This document shows, one piece after another, positions 38,044 through 46,161 of a DNA stretch of 59,394 nucleotides. Source of the stretch: CAMDMI01 sp044379485 (lineage in GTDB: Bacteria; Bacteroidota; Bacteroidia; Cytophagales; Flexibacteraceae); the NCBI GenBank assembly GCA_044379485.1, contig JBIPOE010000018.1, forward strand, positions 1 to 59,394, read 5' to 3'. Both the position numbers and the translations under genes were made by a program. How positions within the stretch are numbered: position 1 is the stretch's first letter; every line of letters begins with the position of its first letter. A model generated the notes under the pieces. That model saw only the letters and a list, made by a program, of their open reading frames with translations. It made no database searches and was not told where the DNA came from.

Positions 38044-39831
38044 ATGAAAACGATATTTAATCAGTTATCAATTTTGAACAAATCTGTTTTTTTTGGCCTG
38101 CTTTTAGTTACTGGAACTACATTCGGACAGCAACTATATTATTCTCAATATCAACTCACTCCAATGTTGAATAATCCCTCAATGATTACTTTGTCTGAGG
38201 AGTTAAAGGTAGATGTAGGATATAGAAGTCAATTTGGTGGAAAAGGAGCTAACTACGCAACACCGGTATTATCAGCTTCTATGCCATTTTACAATAAAAT
38301 CAGTTCTGATGCCTATAAAAAATATGGTGCTGCAGGACTACAGGTTTTTACTGATAGAACTGGTTTTAGCGGCATGCTTGCTACCTCTGGATTTTCATTT
38401 GCATATTCACATATTGTAAGATTATCTCAATCGGATTGGATTTCATTTGGCTTACAACCAGGTATATATCAAAGACGGGTTGATTTTTCAAGATTAACTT
38501 CTGGAAGTCAGTGGGATGGATCAAATGGAGTTTTTATCAATGATCCATCAAGGCTGGGTGAAAACATCAATGCAGATGAAAGGAGAACCTTTTTTACCAT
38601 TAACTCCGGGGCCACCTATGTTCGACATGATAATCGTGGGCGGGAATTTCTGGTAATTGGTTTAGGTGCAAATAACTTAACAAGACCAAATATTTCTTTG
38701 AATGCCAATTCTTTTAGCAATCCTGTTAATTGGAATTTTCAAGGATCTGTTATTGCTTTTGAAAATAAAGAATTTCAGGTAAAGCCTACTTTCAGACACA
38801 TTCAGTCCAGAAATTTGAATCAAACCAATGTTGGTTCTTATTTTTATTATAAAATTGAGGACCAGAAGAGTTTTATTGGAAAAGGAAAAATTGGTTTAGG
38901 TTTATGGTATTCTAATCAAAATGCAATAATTACTGCTTTGGAAATCAATCAAAAAGATTGGTCACTTGGTTTTAGTTATGATTTCCTTGCATCGACCTTG
39001 GCTGATGCTAATAATAGTACAGGAGCTCCTGAAATAGTAATTGGTTTCAGAAAGTATATTGGAAAAGGCAGGAAGGGATCGGCTGATATTAATGCCTCAG
39101 GTTCACTTGGAGGTGGTGGTTCTGGAGGCGGTAAGCTTAAGGATTTGAAAAAGGCTGTTCCAGTTGATTCTGAAATAAGTCAAGAGCCGGTTGCCAAGCC
39201 AGTCGAAGCAGTTAAAGAAGCTGAAACTCCAAAGCCTGAACCTGATAAAGATGCTGTTGCTGTTAAAAAGGAGTCGGTTAAACCTGTTTTAGATGAATCA
39301 GCAAAGAATAATCCTCCACCTGTAGTACCGCAGAAAGCAATTGTTCAATCAAAGAAGGCAACCAAAAGGCCTACCTTAAAGTCGAACCTAAGTCCTGGGA
39401 TGACTGAGAAATTGTCTAAGGTTTTAACTCCAGACGAAGAGTTGGGTAAAGATCCGTATGCCGGAACACCTCTTGCCTTGACTAAAAAGCAAAGAGAAAT
39501 TTTCAGAAAGCAACCTAGATATGGTAAAGGCGGTTATGAGCTTGATGAAGTAGCCAAAGGACAAATGAATCAGATTGTTAAAATATTGAAATCTCGTCCC
39601 AAATTAAAGTTAGAAATTAATGGTTTCTGTTGCGATATGGGTGGTCCTGAAGTTAACAAATTGGTATCTGCCGCAAGAGCGGAAAATGTAAAGCGTTATT
39701 TTAGATCTAAAGGTATTCCATTGAATAGATTGAAAGTAAAAGGAAATGGATTGGATAAACCTATCGGGGATAACACCACCGAAGAAGGAAGAATAACAAA
39801 TCGTAGGGTTCAGTTTAAGTTTGTTAATTAA
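38044..39831 (+). CDS. PorP/SprF-family outer-membrane protein fused to OmpA domain
   Basis: A 595-residue protein. After a signal peptide (cleaved near TFGQ, residues 28-29), residues 29-345 look like a PorP/SprF beta-barrel: QQLYYSQYQLTPMLNNPSMI at the start and ALEINQKDWSLGFSYDFLAS before the last strand. A Gly-rich turn then leads to a Pro/Lys/Glu/Val-rich linker (about 355-480). The C-terminus (about 500-595) is an OmpA peptidoglycan-binding domain ending in NRLKVKGNGLDKPIGDNTTEEGRITNRRVQFKFVN. Usual PorP/SprF proteins are about 300-350 residues and lack the OmpA part. SprF-type proteins help a specific type B substrate through T9SS; here the giant protein is 19 bases upstream, so they probably form one transcript. 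The OmpA part would anchor the pair to the cell wall. Confidence 0.85.
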   Translation: MKTIFNQLSILNKSVFFGLLLVTGTTFGQQLYYSQYQLTPMLNNPSMITLSEELKVDVGYRSQFGGKGANYATPVLSASMPFYNKISSDAYKKYGAAGLQVFTDRTGFSGMLATSGFSFAYSHIVRLSQSDWISFGLQPGIYQRRVDFSRLTSGSQWDGSNGVFINDPSRLGENINADERRTFFTINSGATYVRHDNRGREFLVIGLGANNLTRPNISLNANSFSNPVNWNFQGSVIAFENKEFQVKPTFRHIQSRNLNQTNVGSYFYYKIEDQKSFIGKGKIGLGLWYSNQNAIITALEINQKDWSLGFSYDFLASTLADANNSTGAPEIVIGFRKYIGKGRKGSADINASGSLGGGGSGGGKLKDLKKAVPVDSEISQEPVAKPVEAVKEAETPKPEPDKDAVAVKKESVKPVLDESAKNNPPPVVPQKAIVQSKKATKRPTLKSNLSPGMTEKLSKVLTPDEELGKDPYAGTPLALTKKQREIFRKQPRYGKGGYELDEVAKGQMNQIVKILKSRPKLKLEINGFCCDMGGPEVNKLVSAARAENVKRYFRSKGIPLNRLKVKGNGLDKPIGDNTTEEGRITNRRVQFKFVN

Positions 39832-39846
39832 ATTTAGTTTTTTTAT

Positions 39847-39871
39847 AAAAGGGCTTAAAGCCCTTTTATTT
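39847..39871 (+). terminator. Terminator of the surface-protein operon
   Basis: AAAAGGGCT / AGCCCTTTT (39847-39855 and 39859-39867) with a 3-base loop, followed by ATTTT. It ends the transcript of the giant protein and PorP-OmpA gene. The next ATG lies only six bases after the stem. Confidence 0.75.
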
Positions 39872-39872
39872 T

Positions 39873-40718
39873 ATGAAATCAGGTGGTCTTTGGCAGAACA
39901 ACATTTTTAAGGAATCTACAATAGACAGTCCTTTAATTTCAGTTGTAACAGTAACCTATAATGCCCAATTACATCTTTCCCAAACACTGGAGAGTATTGA
40001 AAATCAAACATATGATCATATTGAACTTATAATCATTGATGGTGGTTCTACAGATAAGACATTAGATATAATTGAGAAGTATAGTAACTTTATTGATTAT
40101 TGGGTATCTGAACCTGATAATGGGATTTACGATGCAATGAATAAGGGTTTGAAACTGGCAAGAGGCAAATGGATTTGTTTTAAAAATGCCGATGATTGGT
40201 TTTGCTTAGATGCTATTGAAAACTTTGTTCGTTTAAGTAAGATCTATGAAAGTGAAATTTTTTACGGTAATACATATTCTGTTTTAAAGGAATTTCCTTT
40301 AAAAGTTTCTCCATTTTTTACCGATCATAAGACTTTAGGTCAAAAGCCTGGAATAGATCATAGAAGCACCTTTTTCTTAACAGATTTTCATAAATTGAAT
40401 CCATACGATCTTAGTTTTAAGTTGGCTGCTGATTTTGATGTGTATTGTAGAATGAGGGAGAAAGGTGCTCGGTTTGTGCATATTAATTCGTTTATTTCAT
40501 ATAAAAGATTTGGAGGAGCCAGTGATGGGATAAAAATTTTGAAAGAAACTTTTGCTATAAATAATAGATTTATAGGATTTTTTGGTGCTTGCTTACATTT
40601 ATCAAAAAATCTGTTTTCATATTATTTGTGGAGGATAGGAAATAGAATTTTAAAATTTGCATTAGGGGAGCAAGTTTATTTTAAATTTAAAGGGAGAAAT
40701 TTAAAATTGAGTGACTAG
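39873..40718 (+). CDS. Family 2 glycosyltransferase
   Basis: A 281-residue GT2 (GT-A fold) enzyme. Seen: ISVVTVTYNAQLHLSQTLESIENQTYDHIELIIIDGGSTDKTLDII near residues 23-68 and WVSEPDNGIYDAMNKGLKLARGKWICFKNADDW, where NADD stands for the DxD metal motif. The enzyme resembles those that add sugars to surface polysaccharide. The start codon is placed on top of the previous terminator tail; no better ATG exists before the fold starts, but a start further downstream cannot be excluded. It does not appear to share an operon with either neighbour. Confidence 0.85.
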   Translation: MKSGGLWQNNIFKESTIDSPLISVVTVTYNAQLHLSQTLESIENQTYDHIELIIIDGGSTDKTLDIIEKYSNFIDYWVSEPDNGIYDAMNKGLKLARGKWICFKNADDWFCLDAIENFVRLSKIYESEIFYGNTYSVLKEFPLKVSPFFTDHKTLGQKPGIDHRSTFFLTDFHKLNPYDLSFKLAADFDVYCRMREKGARFVHINSFISYKRFGGASDGIKILKETFAINNRFIGFFGACLHLSKNLFSYYLWRIGNRILKFALGEQVYFKFKGRNLKLSD

Positions 40719-40775
40719 CTTTTATTGAAGTTTTAGTTTTTTCAGTTAATATTTTTCATTATTCAAAAGTTTATT

Positions 40776-40805
40776 TTGGTGTTCGGTTTCAAAAATTCAC
40801 CTTTG
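40776..40805 (+). promoter_or_regulatory. Candidate promoter of porX
   Basis: TTG at 40776-40778, a 19-base spacer and CACCTTTG at 40798-40805 match the phylum's promoter with one mismatch in the -7 box (C for T). The porX ATG is 71 bases downstream. Confidence 0.4.
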
Positions 40806-40875
40806 ACAGTCGCTAGGTGCTTTTAATATTCAATTCAAGTTTATCTAAATTTTAAAATTAGCTGACAATTTATAT

Positions 40876-42438
40876 ATGCAAAAACCTCAAATTCTTTGGG
40901 CTGATGACGAAATCGATCTGCTTAAGCCCCATATTCTTTTTTTAACAGCAAAGGGCTATGAAATAACAGCCGTTAATAATGGTCTTGAAGCTGTGGAAAA
41001 GGCTAATAACCAAAATTTTGATATAGTTTTTTTAGATGAAAATATGCCAGGGCTTACGGGACTGGAAGCCTTAACACAGATTAAATCAAGTAAACCATCA
41101 CTTCCAATAGTTATGATTACTAAAAGTGAAGAGGAACACATTATGGAAGATGCTATTGGGGCAAAAATAGCGGACTATCTTATCAAGCCATTAAATCCCA
41201 ATCAGATATTACTTTCAGTTAAAAAGTTACTTGACAACAAGCGACTTGTAACAGAAAAGACAAATATGAATTATCAACAAGATTTCAGAAATCTTGCTAT
41301 GACGTATAACGATAGGTTGGGACATGAAGAATGGGCAGATATTTATAAGAAGTTGATATATTGGGAATTAGAGATTGACAATACCGAAAACAAAAGTATG
41401 GCTGAGGTAATTTATATGCAGAAGGATGAAGCTAATTCTAATTTTTCTGAATTTATCGCAGACAATTATGAAGATTGGTTGAATGATCCAAAAATAGACA
41501 AACCGCTGATGAGTCACCAATTGATGAAGAAAAAGGTGTTTCCATTTCTCAGCGAAACCAAACCTTTGTTCTTCATTTTAATTGACAATTTGCGTTTTGA
41601 CCAGTGGAAGGTTCTTCAGCCAGTTATTTCAGAGATGTTCAATATTGAGGAGGAAGAGTCATATTATGCAATTTTACCTACGGCAACAGCATTTGCACGA
41701 AATGCAATTTTTTCAGGAATGATGCCTTCCGAAATGGAAAAATTTTATCCAAATCTTTGGGTTGGTGATGATGAGGATGAAGGCAAAAATATGCACGAAG
41801 AAGAATTTCTTTTAAGGCAAATGCAAAAGGCTAATTTGGGGAAATTGAAAATGAGTTATAATAAGATTTTGAATGCACAACAGGGAAAAGATTTGGTAGA
41901 TAAATTTAACAATTTAAAAAATAATTCTTTGAATGTAATTGTTTATAATTTCGTCGATGCACTTTCTCATGCAAGAACAGACAGTCAAATGGTTAGGGAA
42001 TTGGCACCAGACGAATCAGCATATAGGAGCATAACAAAATCCTGGTTTAACCATTCTTCTTTGATAGATCTGATGAAGAAGATTTCCGATAATGGTTTTC
42101 AGGTAGTTCTAACAACAGACCATGGAACGGTTAAGGTTAAGAAAGCTTTTAAGATTGTTGGCGACAAAAATGTTAATAGTAATTTGAGGTATAAAGCAGG
42201 TAAGAATTTAGGGTTTGATGATGGAAAGGAGGTGATGGTTAGTAGGAAACCGGAAAGATTGTTTTTGCCGAAACCCAATGTTTCAACCGCCTATGTGTTT
42301 GCAACAAATGATAATTTTTTTGCCTACCCTAACAATTACAATTATTACGTAAATTTTTATAAAGACACTTTTCAGCATGGAGGGATTTCTCTTGAGGAAA
42401 TCATAATTCCCATTATTAAGTTGAGCCCAAAGGGATAA
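40876..42438 (+). CDS. porX: PorX-type response regulator with alkaline-phosphatase-like effector domain
   Basis: A 520-residue protein with the size and layout of PorX, the regulator needed for T9SS function. The receiver domain (1-120) has WADDEIDLL, the phospho-acceptor in IVFLDENMPGLTG and the lysine in YLIKPLNPNQ. A short helical linker (EEWADIYKKLIYWELEID) leads to a PglZ/alkaline-phosphatase-fold effector with FFILIDNLRFDQWK, LPTATAFARNAIFSG, and LTTDHGTVKV carrying metal ligands. No DNA-binding domain is present, as expected; in known systems the effector has phosphodiesterase-like activity and works with the kinase PorY and a sigma factor. PorY is not in this window. Confidence 0.93.
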   Translation: MQKPQILWADDEIDLLKPHILFLTAKGYEITAVNNGLEAVEKANNQNFDIVFLDENMPGLTGLEALTQIKSSKPSLPIVMITKSEEEHIMEDAIGAKIADYLIKPLNPNQILLSVKKLLDNKRLVTEKTNMNYQQDFRNLAMTYNDRLGHEEWADIYKKLIYWELEIDNTENKSMAEVIYMQKDEANSNFSEFIADNYEDWLNDPKIDKPLMSHQLMKKKVFPFLSETKPLFFILIDNLRFDQWKVLQPVISEMFNIEEEESYYAILPTATAFARNAIFSGMMPSEMEKFYPNLWVGDDEDEGKNMHEEEFLLRQMQKANLGKLKMSYNKILNAQQGKDLVDKFNNLKNNSLNVIVYNFVDALSHARTDSQMVRELAPDESAYRSITKSWFNHSSLIDLMKKISDNGFQVVLTTDHGTVKVKKAFKIVGDKNVNSNLRYKAGKNLGFDDGKEVMVSRKPERLFLPKPNVSTAYVFATNDNFFAYPNNYNYYVNFYKDTFQHGGISLEEIIIPIIKLSPKG

Positions 42439-42510
42439 AAATGCTTTTACAAATTTGATTTCAATTTTGAAAGTGATAATTTTGATTTTGAATTTTTAAA
42501 TAACAATGCA

Positions 42511-42562
42511 AACCCAGAAAGTTTAATTTTTCTAAAAAGTATTGGTTGGTCTGGGTTTTTTA
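42511..42562 (+). terminator. Possible porX terminator with a large loop
   Basis: AACCCAG (42511-42517) pairs with CTGGGTT (42551-42557), followed by TTTTT. The 33-base loop is long, so efficiency is uncertain. Confidence 0.4.
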
Positions 42563-42581
42563 ATTTTCCAACGAAAATAAA

Positions 42582-42613
42582 TTGGAGATAAAGATTAAAA
42601 AATTGTACTTTAC
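42582..42613 (+). promoter_or_regulatory. Candidate promoter of the FGE-fold protein gene
   Basis: TTG at 42582-42584, 21 bases, then TACTTTAC at 42606-42613 (two mismatches at the end of the TAnnTTTG box). The ATG is at 42664. Confidence 0.35.
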
Positions 42614-42663
42614 AAAGAATTATTATTCAGACTTAAATCTCACTAACTTATTTAATCAAAAAA

Positions 42664-44112
42664 ATGAAATATTTATTCTTAGTACTTTTTATATGTGGTT
42701 TTGCATCTAAAGGTGTATCTAACAACATATCAGTTACTTCTGTTGCACTAACAGGACAGAACACGACCGCAGGTTTGAACAATGCTAATAACTTCACTTT
42801 GGTTCAATTTAATTTGAGTTGGGAAAATTCTCATCGGGTTAGTTTTGGTCCAACCAATTGGGATGCGGCCTGGGTTTTTGTTAAATATAAAGTTGCCGGT
42901 ACTACAAATTGGAACCACGCAAGACTTAATAATTCTGGTCACACTGCACCCGTTGGAAGTACCATTGATATTGGATTAGGTACACCTGGTACAGTTTTTA
43001 ACACGACAACTAATCCTGGAGTAGGAGCCTTTATTTACAGAAGTACAGTTGGTACAGGTACTTTTGCTGCAAATAGTGTTCAACTTAGATGGAATTATGG
43101 TGCAAATGGAATAGCAGATAATGCAGTAATTGAGGTTCAGGTTTATGCGGTTGAAATGATATTCGTACCATCTGGTGCATTTAATGCCGGAGGAGGTGGA
43201 GGCAATTCTGCATTCACAAGTACCACTATAAATACAGGAGTTGCCACTACAATCCCTGCTGGAGTTGGCTCATTAGGGGGCCAGGCTGGTGGATATCCTA
43301 CTGGTCAAACTGCGCCAATTGCTTCTTTTCCAAATGGTTTTGGTGCGTTTTACACAATGAAGTATGAAATCAGTCAACAGCAATATGTTGACTTTTTAAA
43401 TAACTTAAATACAACTAGCGCTTCCACACGATTTCCAAATAATTTGACAAGTAGAAACGGAATTTCTTTAGGAACGGGAGTAAATGCAGGAATTTATGTA
43501 ACAACAAATCCAGCAGTTGCATGTAATTTTTTAAGTTGGGCTGATTTTACAGCTTATTTGGATTGGAGCGGTTTAAGACCTATGACAGAACTTGAATTTG
43601 AAAAGGCTTGTAGAGGAACTGTTTTACCAATAGTTGGTGAAAATGCTTGGGGAACCACTTCATTTACAGCTGCCACTGGTTTTGTAAATGGCGGGTTGCC
43701 AAATGAGGCTGTCTTAAATGCAGGAGCTAACGTTTGTATATCTGGTATAACTGGTCCTTTGAGGGTGGGTATATTTGCTGGAACAAATACGACCCGGGCT
43801 CAGGCTGGTGCTACATTTTATGGAGCAATGGAGTACTCTGGAAATGTTTTTGAGAGAACGATAACAATAGGGTTGGTTGAAGGTAGATTATTTAATGGTT
43901 TACATGGTGATGGTACTATTGCTTCAGATGGCTCCGCAAATGTTCTCAACTGGCCAGCAAATGCAACAGGTACTGGTGCAGGAATAAAAGGAAGTGCATG
44001 GATTGATGGGACAACCGCAAACCTTGGTATTTCTGATAGACAATTTGTTTCAAGCAGTAGTGCTGGCAGGTCACGACATGTTGGAGGAAGAGGTGTAAGA
44101 ACTGCCCCATAA
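42664..44112 (+). CDS. Secreted protein with a formylglycine-generating-enzyme (SUMF1) fold
   Basis: A 482-residue exported protein. Signal peptide (1-20), then an N-terminal beta domain of about 140 residues (ISVTSVALTGQN..., FNLSWENSHRVSFGPTNWDAAWVFVKYK) and, from about residue 165, an FGE/SUMF1-type domain: MIFVPSGAFNAGG, YTMKYEISQQQYVDFLNNL, LSWADFTAYLDWSGLRPMTELEFEKACRG, and the end SSSAGRSRHVGGRGVRTAP. In true formylglycine-generating enzymes the last block reads GFRCVR-like; here the Cys position is Gly, so the copper-binding Cys pair is incomplete and catalysis on sulfatases is unlikely. No T9SS domain is present. It is 21 bases upstream of a T9SS-exported repeat protein and probably co-transcribed with it. 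Confidence 0.8.
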   Translation: MKYLFLVLFICGFASKGVSNNISVTSVALTGQNTTAGLNNANNFTLVQFNLSWENSHRVSFGPTNWDAAWVFVKYKVAGTTNWNHARLNNSGHTAPVGSTIDIGLGTPGTVFNTTTNPGVGAFIYRSTVGTGTFAANSVQLRWNYGANGIADNAVIEVQVYAVEMIFVPSGAFNAGGGGGNSAFTSTTINTGVATTIPAGVGSLGGQAGGYPTGQTAPIASFPNGFGAFYTMKYEISQQQYVDFLNNLNTTSASTRFPNNLTSRNGISLGTGVNAGIYVTTNPAVACNFLSWADFTAYLDWSGLRPMTELEFEKACRGTVLPIVGENAWGTTSFTAATGFVNGGLPNEAVLNAGANVCISGITGPLRVGIFAGTNTTRAQAGATFYGAMEYSGNVFERTITIGLVEGRLFNGLHGDGTIASDGSANVLNWPANATGTGAGIKGSAWIDGTTANLGISDRQFVSSSSAGRSRHVGGRGVRTAP

Positions 44113-44133
44113 CAATTCTGATTAAATGTTGGT

Positions 44134-45420
44134 ATGGGAAGGCAATGGAATTTTTATTTGGTGTCAACTAGTATATCCCTTTTGGTTGCTTCATCATCCC
44201 TTGGTCAGGTTCTTAACTTTACAGGCGGTAATGGCAGAGGGGATTTAACAAGTAACTCGAGCCAGATTTTTCTTTCTGGCTTAAAAGCTGAAGCAGGTTT
44301 TAAAGGTGGAATAGGGGGAGGGTCATTTGTGCTTTCAACCAATGAGATTAATTTAAATGGGATTAATTCGGTTATAGTTTTTTCAGGGGGTAATGGTTCA
44401 GGTTCAGTTTCGAATAATATATCAAATACATTTTTAAACGGAGAGACTGCAATCATCAATTATTCTGGCGGGGTAGGATCTGGAAATAATTTTGTTGCTA
44501 TAGGCTTAGGCTCGTTAAATGGCATTTCTACAATATCTCCCTTTAATCCTGAGGGCGGTTTGGGCAGAGGAGATTCATATTCTTCTTCTACCTCATCTTC
44601 TTTATCAGGGAATTCTTTAGTAATTTTTTTTAATGGGGGTGGTGGTTTAGGATCAACTAGCGTATTAACATCTCAGATTTTATTAACAGGTCAAAATGTT
44701 GGGGTAAATTTCAATGGTGGTATTGGAAGAGGAGATTTTTATTCAAATAGTAGCCAATTGATTTCTTTGGGAGGAATTCCATTTGTGGTAAGATTCCCCG
44801 GTGGCAACGGAAGAGGTGAAATTTCGTTCAAATCGAATGCTATAAGATTGAATGGAGTTCCAGCAGTGGGCTTAAGAATGGCCACGACCAAAATTTTTGG
44901 CTTAAGAGCTGAAAAAGTTAAAGACAACGTTCATTTGGATTGGAGCGCATCAAATTCAAATAATATTCGAAAGTTTGAGGTAGAAAGCAGTTTAAATGGA
45001 AATGATTTTTATTTTCTTGGTGAAATTCAAAAAGATCAACTTATTGATGATTTTAACTTTTCATTTGACTATGAATCAGGAAGCAAGTCGAATTATTACA
45101 GAGTTGTAGCTGAAAATCAGGACTTATCAATTGTTGTTTCAGATGTGGTAAAAGTAAAGAGTCTGGATAATATTGATCAGATTTTAATAGTTCCAAATCC
45201 TGCAAAAGATGTATTAGGTATTTCTTTTTCTAGTGATTTAGTGGAAGAGGATAAAAAAATAATTGTTTATGACCTTTCTGGAAAGATAGTGAAAAATGTG
45301 TCTAATAATATTTCTTCTTCATCGGTTTCACTCAATATTGAAGATTTAAAACCGGGTATATTTTTGCTTGAGGTTATTTCAAAGTCCTTTTCAAAAAGGA
45401 TGAAGTTTGTAAAGGAATAA
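44134..45420 (+). CDS. Secreted protein of eight 27-residue GGxGxG repeats with T9SS sorting domain
   Basis: A 428-residue exported protein. Signal peptide (1-25, cleaved after SSLGQ), then eight consecutive repeats of about 27 residues (about 26-245) of form hydrophobic-x-F-x-GG-x-G-x-G followed by a Ser/Asn-rich stretch and L-x-G: for instance LNFTGGNGRGDL, VIVFSGGNGSGSV, VNFNGGIGRGDF, VRFPGGNGRGEI. Next comes a linker with a fibronectin-like region (VHLDWSASNSNNIRKFEVESSLNGNDFYFLGEI), and finally a type A T9SS sorting domain (IVPNPAKDVLGISF, LKPGIFLLEVISKSFSKRMKFVKE). I do not recognise the repeat family. A beta-solenoid or beta-roll is likely from the periodicity. It follows the FGE-fold gene by 21 bases. 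Confidence 0.82.
   Translation: MGRQWNFYLVSTSISLLVASSSLGQVLNFTGGNGRGDLTSNSSQIFLSGLKAEAGFKGGIGGGSFVLSTNEINLNGINSVIVFSGGNGSGSVSNNISNTFLNGETAIINYSGGVGSGNNFVAIGLGSLNGISTISPFNPEGGLGRGDSYSSSTSSSLSGNSLVIFFNGGGGLGSTSVLTSQILLTGQNVGVNFNGGIGRGDFYSNSSQLISLGGIPFVVRFPGGNGRGEISFKSNAIRLNGVPAVGLRMATTKIFGLRAEKVKDNVHLDWSASNSNNIRKFEVESSLNGNDFYFLGEIQKDQLIDDFNFSFDYESGSKSNYYRVVAENQDLSIVVSDVVKVKSLDNIDQILIVPNPAKDVLGISFSSDLVEEDKKIIVYDLSGKIVKNVSNNISSSSVSLNIEDLKPGIFLLEVISKSFSKRMKFVKE
44209..44870 (+). repeat. Eight in-frame repeats of about 81 bp coding GGxGxG units
   Basis: Protein-level repeat of about 27 residues in the gene at 44134-45420. The copies are diverged in DNA sequence, especially in the Ser/Asn-rich part. 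The GG-x-G-x-G core and the L-x-G at the end of each unit are the fixed points. Confidence 0.75.
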
Positions 45421-45438
45421 ATAATTTTTTTATAGCTG

Positions 45439-46029
45439 GTGTTTTACTCATTTAAGGGTTTTATTCCCGTGGTTCATCCTTCCTCATTTATTCATCCAAA
45501 TGCAGTAGTTACAGGAAATGTAGTAATTGGAAAGGATGTTTACATTGGACCGGGTGCTGCCCTGAGAGGAGATTGGGGAGGAATAGAAATTAAGGATGGT
45601 TGTAATGTCCAGGAAAATTGTACCATACACATGTTCCCTGGTGTAACGGTAGTGTTGGAGGAATCTGCGCACATTGGCCATGGTGCAATTATCCATGGTG
45701 CTCACATAGGCAGAAATGTACTTGTTGGAATGAATTCAGTCATTATGGATGAAGTTGAAATTGGAGATGAGTGTATAATTGGCGCATTAAGTTTTATAAA
45801 GGCAAAGGAAAGAATTCCGGCCAGAAGTCTGGTTGCTGGAAATCCAGCAAAGATTATAAAAGAGGTTTCTGATGATATGATTGCCTGGAAAACAAAAGGA
45901 ACTGACCTTTATCAACGTTTACCAGCAGAGTGTATGGAATACTTAAAAGAGGTTCAGCCTTTGTCGGAAATTCCAATTTTCAGATCAAGCCAGGAAAAGC
46001 TTTACGAAACCTGGAATTCAATAAAATAA
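45439..46029 (+). CDS. paaY: PaaY-type gamma-carbonic-anhydrase-like thioesterase
   Basis: A 196-residue left-handed beta-helix (hexapeptide) protein. The opening (FKGFIPVVHPSSFIHPNAVVTGNVVIG) and the end (AWKTKGTDLYQRLPAECMEYLKEVQPLSEI) match PaaY, which clears stalled ring-cleaved CoA thioesters in phenylacetate breakdown. Metal-binding histidines are in CTIHMFPG, SAHIGHGAIIHG. The start is a GTG at 45439, which aligns with the N-terminus of the family. It is 31 kb from the paaEABCD unit and lies 18 bases after the repeat-protein gene, with no palindrome like that of the paa operon upstream. A general gamma-carbonic-anhydrase role cannot be excluded. Confidence 0.88.
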   Translation: MFYSFKGFIPVVHPSSFIHPNAVVTGNVVIGKDVYIGPGAALRGDWGGIEIKDGCNVQENCTIHMFPGVTVVLEESAHIGHGAIIHGAHIGRNVLVGMNSVIMDEVEIGDECIIGALSFIKAKERIPARSLVAGNPAKIIKEVSDDMIAWKTKGTDLYQRLPAECMEYLKEVQPLSEIPIFRSSQEKLYETWNSIK

Positions 46030-46161
46030 AAATTTTTAGTTTTTAGTCTCCTGAATTTCAGGTTGATAAAAAGTTTTTTCTTAGAGATTATATTTTCAAT
46101 TTGTTTTATTCTTGGAGTTTTCTGCTAAGTCATACAACTTGCCAAATCATTTTAAGAAATA

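Noticed and set aside
40876..42438. A DNA-binding response regulator or a PglZ phage-defence gene
   Set aside because: The receiver plus alkaline-phosphatase-like layout and length match PorX, and no other defence-system genes (such as BREX) are nearby.
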